The notes below the pieces were generated by a model that worked only from the letters and a program-made list of their open reading frames with translations, did no database searches and was not told the DNA's origin. The position numbers and the translations under genes are program-made. A stretch of DNA of 64,000 nt. Origin: Actinokineospora diospyrosa. GTDB taxonomy: Bacteria; Actinomycetota; Actinomycetes; Mycobacteriales; Pseudonocardiaceae. The stretch is from assembly GCF_024171925.1 (NCBI RefSeq), contig NZ_JAMTCO010000004.1, positions 291,428-355,427 of the forward strand, given 5' to 3'. Below are positions 61,016 to 64,000 of this stretch, piece after piece (the stretch's first letter is position 1; the number at the start of each line of letters is the position of its first letter).

Positions 61016-64000
61016 GTGGCGGACAGGCTGCTGATCGATGTGGGGACTGACGGGCGGGTGTCGGTTTCCGCGTGGCTCGATGGCGAGTTGCCGACTTCTG
61101 TCGGGGCTGCGGTGAAGTTGGGTTGGCCGTTGAGCGTCGAGGAGTTGGAGGACCTCCGGTGGTATATGGAGGACTACCTGAGGGCGCCGTTCGGGGTGTA
61201 CGAGTCGCGGGGGTCGGAGGTCGCGGGTTGTCTGCCGCGTTGGGGTGAGGCGATGTTCGCGGCGGTGTTCGGGGCTGGTGCGGCGCGGGACGCGTACGTG
61301 GCGGTGCGGTCGCGGTCGCGGGGGTCGTCGGAGGTGGTGGTGCGCTCGGCGGTACCGGGCGTGTTGGGGTTGCCGTGGGAGTTGATGCGGGACCCGGCGG
61401 TGGGGTCGCCGTTGGTGCTGGACGGGTTCGGGTTGAGTCGCAGTGTGCCGTCGGCGGCGCCGGGGACGACGTTCGACGTGGCTGGTGAGCAATTGCGGGT
61501 GTTGATGGTCATCTCACGTCCGGCGGGCGCGGCGGACGTGGGTTACCAGATGATCGCGCGGCCGTTGGTGCGCACCTTGGAGGTGGTGCGGGGTCGGGTG
61601 GAGTTGGTGGTACTGCGGCCTCCGACGCTGGAGGCGCTGGAACGGGTGTTGGCGGAAGCCGCCGATGCCGATGAGCCGTTCCAGGTGGTGCATTTCGACG
61701 GGCACGGTGTGTTGACCGGGGCCCGCGCGGCAGGTTCGGGTGCGCCGTGGACGTTCGCCGGCGGCGCGGGCGAGGGTGTGCTGGCGTTCGAGAAGGCCGA
61801 CGGCAGTGGTGCGGACCACGTGCCGGCCGAGCGGGTCGGCGGGGTGCTGGCGCGGGCGCGGGTGCCAGTGGTCGTGCTCAACGCGTGTCAGTCCGGGGCG
61901 GTGGGCAGGCAGTTGGAGGCGGCGGTCGCGACGCGGTTGCTGGCAGGGGGCGCGTCGGCGGTGGTGGCGATGGCCTACAGCGTGTACGCGGTAGCGGCGG
62001 CGGAGTTCATGACCGCGTTCTACGAGCGGCTGTTCGCTGGCGACTCGGTCGCGCGGGCGGTGCGGGAGGGGCGGACGAGGATGGCGCAGCGCCCCGAGCG
62101 GCCCAGCCCGAAGGGGTGGCTGCCGTTAGAGGACTGGGCGGTCCCGGTGCACTACCTGCGTCGTGATGTGCGGTTCCCGGAGTTGCGCCGGGTCCCCGGC
62201 GCGCGGGGCGCGCTGGCGTTGGGCGAGGCGTTGGACCGTGTCCGCGAAAGCGAGACCGAACTCGACGCGCGGGACCCTTGGACGGCCACGGGCGAGTTCG
62301 TCGGCCGGGACGGGCTGTTCCACATCTTGGAGGTCGCCGCCCGCACCGCTCGGGTGATCGTGCTGCACGGCACTGGGGGCACGGGCAAGACGGAACTGGC
62401 CAAGGCGTTTGGGCGCTGGTGGCGCGACACCAGGGCGGTGCAGCGCCCGGAGTGGGTGATCTGGCACTCGTTCGAGCCCGGCGTGGCGTCCTTCGGTCTG
62501 GAGGGCGTGCTCGCGACCATCGGCCTGGCGTTTTTCGGCACGGAGTTCGCCCGCCTGGAACTGCCGCAACGCCTGGATGTCGTGCTCACCGCGATGGGAG
62601 AGCACCGGATCTTGGTGGTGTGGGACAACTTCGAGTCTGTGGCCACGATGCCCGATCCCACCGCGGCGACGCCAGCTCTGGACGCGGCGGCACGGAACGA
62701 GCTGCGGGACTTCCTGCGCCGGGTCGACGCCGCCCGATCGAGCGTGGTACTGGTGACTAGCCGCACCCAGGAGGACTGGCTGGGCGAGGTGCGCCGGGTC
62801 GAGGTCGGTGGCCTCAACCACGAGGAGGCCGTGCAGTATGCCAACCAATTGCTGGCCCCGTATCCCGCCGCCGCGCCGCGCCGAGCCCACCGGGCGTTCG
62901 CCGAGCTGCTGCGCTGGTTGGACGGTCACCCGCTGAGCATGCGCGTGATCCTTCCCCACCTCGCCGACCTCGACGCCGTGGACATCCTCGACGGGTTGCA
63001 GGGAACGGGCGCGTTGCCCCGCGGCCACGGCACCGGGCGCACGGGATCGCTGGCCGAAAGCATCGACTACTCTCTGGCCCACCTCGATCCCGACACCCGC
63101 CAGGCCCTACACGTGGTGTCGCTGTTCCACGGCGTGGTCGACGCCGATGTCCTCGCCCTCATGTCCGCTGCGGTCGACAACCCCACCGCGTCGCCGGGTC
63201 GCGACAACCGCGAATGGGCGGCGGTGCTCGAACGGGCAGCCGACGTCGGACTGCTCACCGCCCTGGGCAGGGGAATGTGGGCGACCCATCCCGCGCTGCC
63301 CTCCCACCTGGCCACACACTGGCAAACCTCCGACCCCGACAACTACGCCGACCACCGCGCCACCGCGGAACTCACGCTGCTGCGCGCACACGCCACCTTC
63401 GCCCGATGGCTGCTGAACCAGATCCAGACGGGCGATGCCGGGATGGCGCTCACCGTGCTCGGCCTGCAACGACGAACCCTAGGTCACTGCCTCGGCCACG
63501 CACTCGCCCTCGGCTTGTGGGAGGAAGCCCAAGCCATCGCCCAGCCCTTAGATGCCTATCTGAATGTCGCAGGCCTGGCCGAGGAAGCCCGCGCATGGGT
63601 GGACAGGGCCCGCGACATCCTGGAGAACCCGGGCGGAACCGCGCCCACGCTCTCCACGAGCGCGGGCAATCTGGCTATTCCTCGTCGGCGCCCAGGCCAA
63701 CCGACAGCTACGAGCTGGCGCCCTCGACGCCGCACACAACACTTACACCAGCATCCTCGACGCACTGAACACACACGCCGAGGCCGATTGGAAGCATCAT
63801 GCGACCGCTGTCACCTATCACCAACTGGGCATGATCGCCCAGGATCGTGGGCGGTTGGAGGACGCCGAACGCTGGTGCCAGCAGTCCCTCACCATTAAGG
63901 AGAACCTCGGCGACCGGCCCGGCATGGCCAGCAGCTACCACCAACTCGGCATCGTCGCCCAGCTTCGTGGGCGGTTGGAGGACGCCGAACGCCGGTACCA
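61016..64000 (+). CDS. CHAT-STAND-TPR protein, runs off window, one frameshift
   Basis: GTG 61016 after GAGAGGGG. The N-terminal CHAT protease domain has His in VVHFDGHGVLTG (about 229) and Cys in VVLNACQSGA (about 291). Then comes a STAND ATPase with Walker A LHGTGGTGKTEL (about 455), Walker B ILVVWDN, and SSVVLVTSRTQEDW. Helical repeats follow. Near 63,675 the sensible sequence shifts frame: after ILENPGGTAPTL the other frame reads WLFLVGAQANRQLRAGALDA and goes on with TPRs (AVTYHQLGMIAQDRGRLEDA) to the window end, while the literal frame stops at 63898. It is a single-chain sensor-switch-protease, likely a suicide effector. The TPR DNA repeats at 120-bp offset (GTGGGCGGTTGGAGGACGCC). Confidence 0.8.

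Overview
The window is high-GC actinomycete DNA. GTG and TTG starts, 4-bp ATGA/GTGA operon overlaps, a perfect actinobacterial-type SOS box, a Flp/Tad pilus locus headed by a LysM-BTAD regulator, and many HTH, DUF6461 and STAND genes all fit a Pseudonocardiales-type genome (Saccharothrix/Actinosynnema/Lentzea-like). The order-level placement is inference, and no rRNA or tRNA gene was seen.

Layout. (1) 1-2.6 kb: the 3' part of a CHAT caspase-like protease gene followed 9 bp later by a small protein resembling effector-associated constant component 1 (EACC1). (2) 2.6-10.2 kb: a minus-strand operon led by a MoxR-type AAA+ ATPase and a HExxH/von Willebrand A protein, followed by a string of small unknown proteins, a paralogous pair and a RAMA/DUF4357-like protein. 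(3) 10.2-11.7 kb: a regulatory region with a 4 x 12-bp repeat and an HxlR-like regulator. (4) 11.7-24.2 kb: a complete, undamaged tad pilus locus (LysM-BTAD regulator, TadE/G-like proteins, pilin, TadC, TadB, TadA, CpaE-like, CpaB-like, secreted protein, lipoprotein, and a divergent prepilin peptidase). (5) 24.2-33.4 kb: an orphan LexA box; an MBL-fold/XRE-TPR pair; a DUF296/asparaginase pair; a second XRE protein; and a divergent operon of radical SAM enzyme, DEDDh exonuclease, P-loop kinase, small Cys protein and HTH protein. (6) 33.4-39.2 kb: small XRE regulators with decayed duplicate copies, a DUF6461 gene, a NucA/NucB-type nuclease gene and gene relics. (7) 39.2-49.8 kb: three large STAND (NB-ARC-like) TPR proteins, two with BTAD N-termini and one with an amyloid-like N-terminal motif, plus a GT-B-like protein. 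(8) 49.8-59.8 kb: a cassette of helical-repeat/PD-(D/E)XK, unknown, PIN-like and HEPN/zinc-ribbon genes, flanked by two composite 145-bp direct repeats that each carry a perfect 17-bp-stem palindrome of different sequence. (9) 61.0 kb to the end: a CHAT-STAND-TPR protein running off the window.

The pilus locus works as a unit: ATPase, platform proteins, pseudopilins, peptidase and secreted parts. Most of the rest looks like a conflict (defence) island: protease, nuclease and RNase effectors paired with STAND sensors, MoxR/VWA and XRE switches. Several accessory genes carry single frameshifts while the pilus genes carry none. Either the accessory genes are decaying or the assembly has local indels. 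The strongest candidates for something undescribed are the repeat-flanked cassette at 50.06-59.80 kb and a shared family of roughly 12-bp-period G-rich tandem repeats at 10.87, 42.28, 50.06 and 59.66 kb, three of them beside STAND or BTAD genes.
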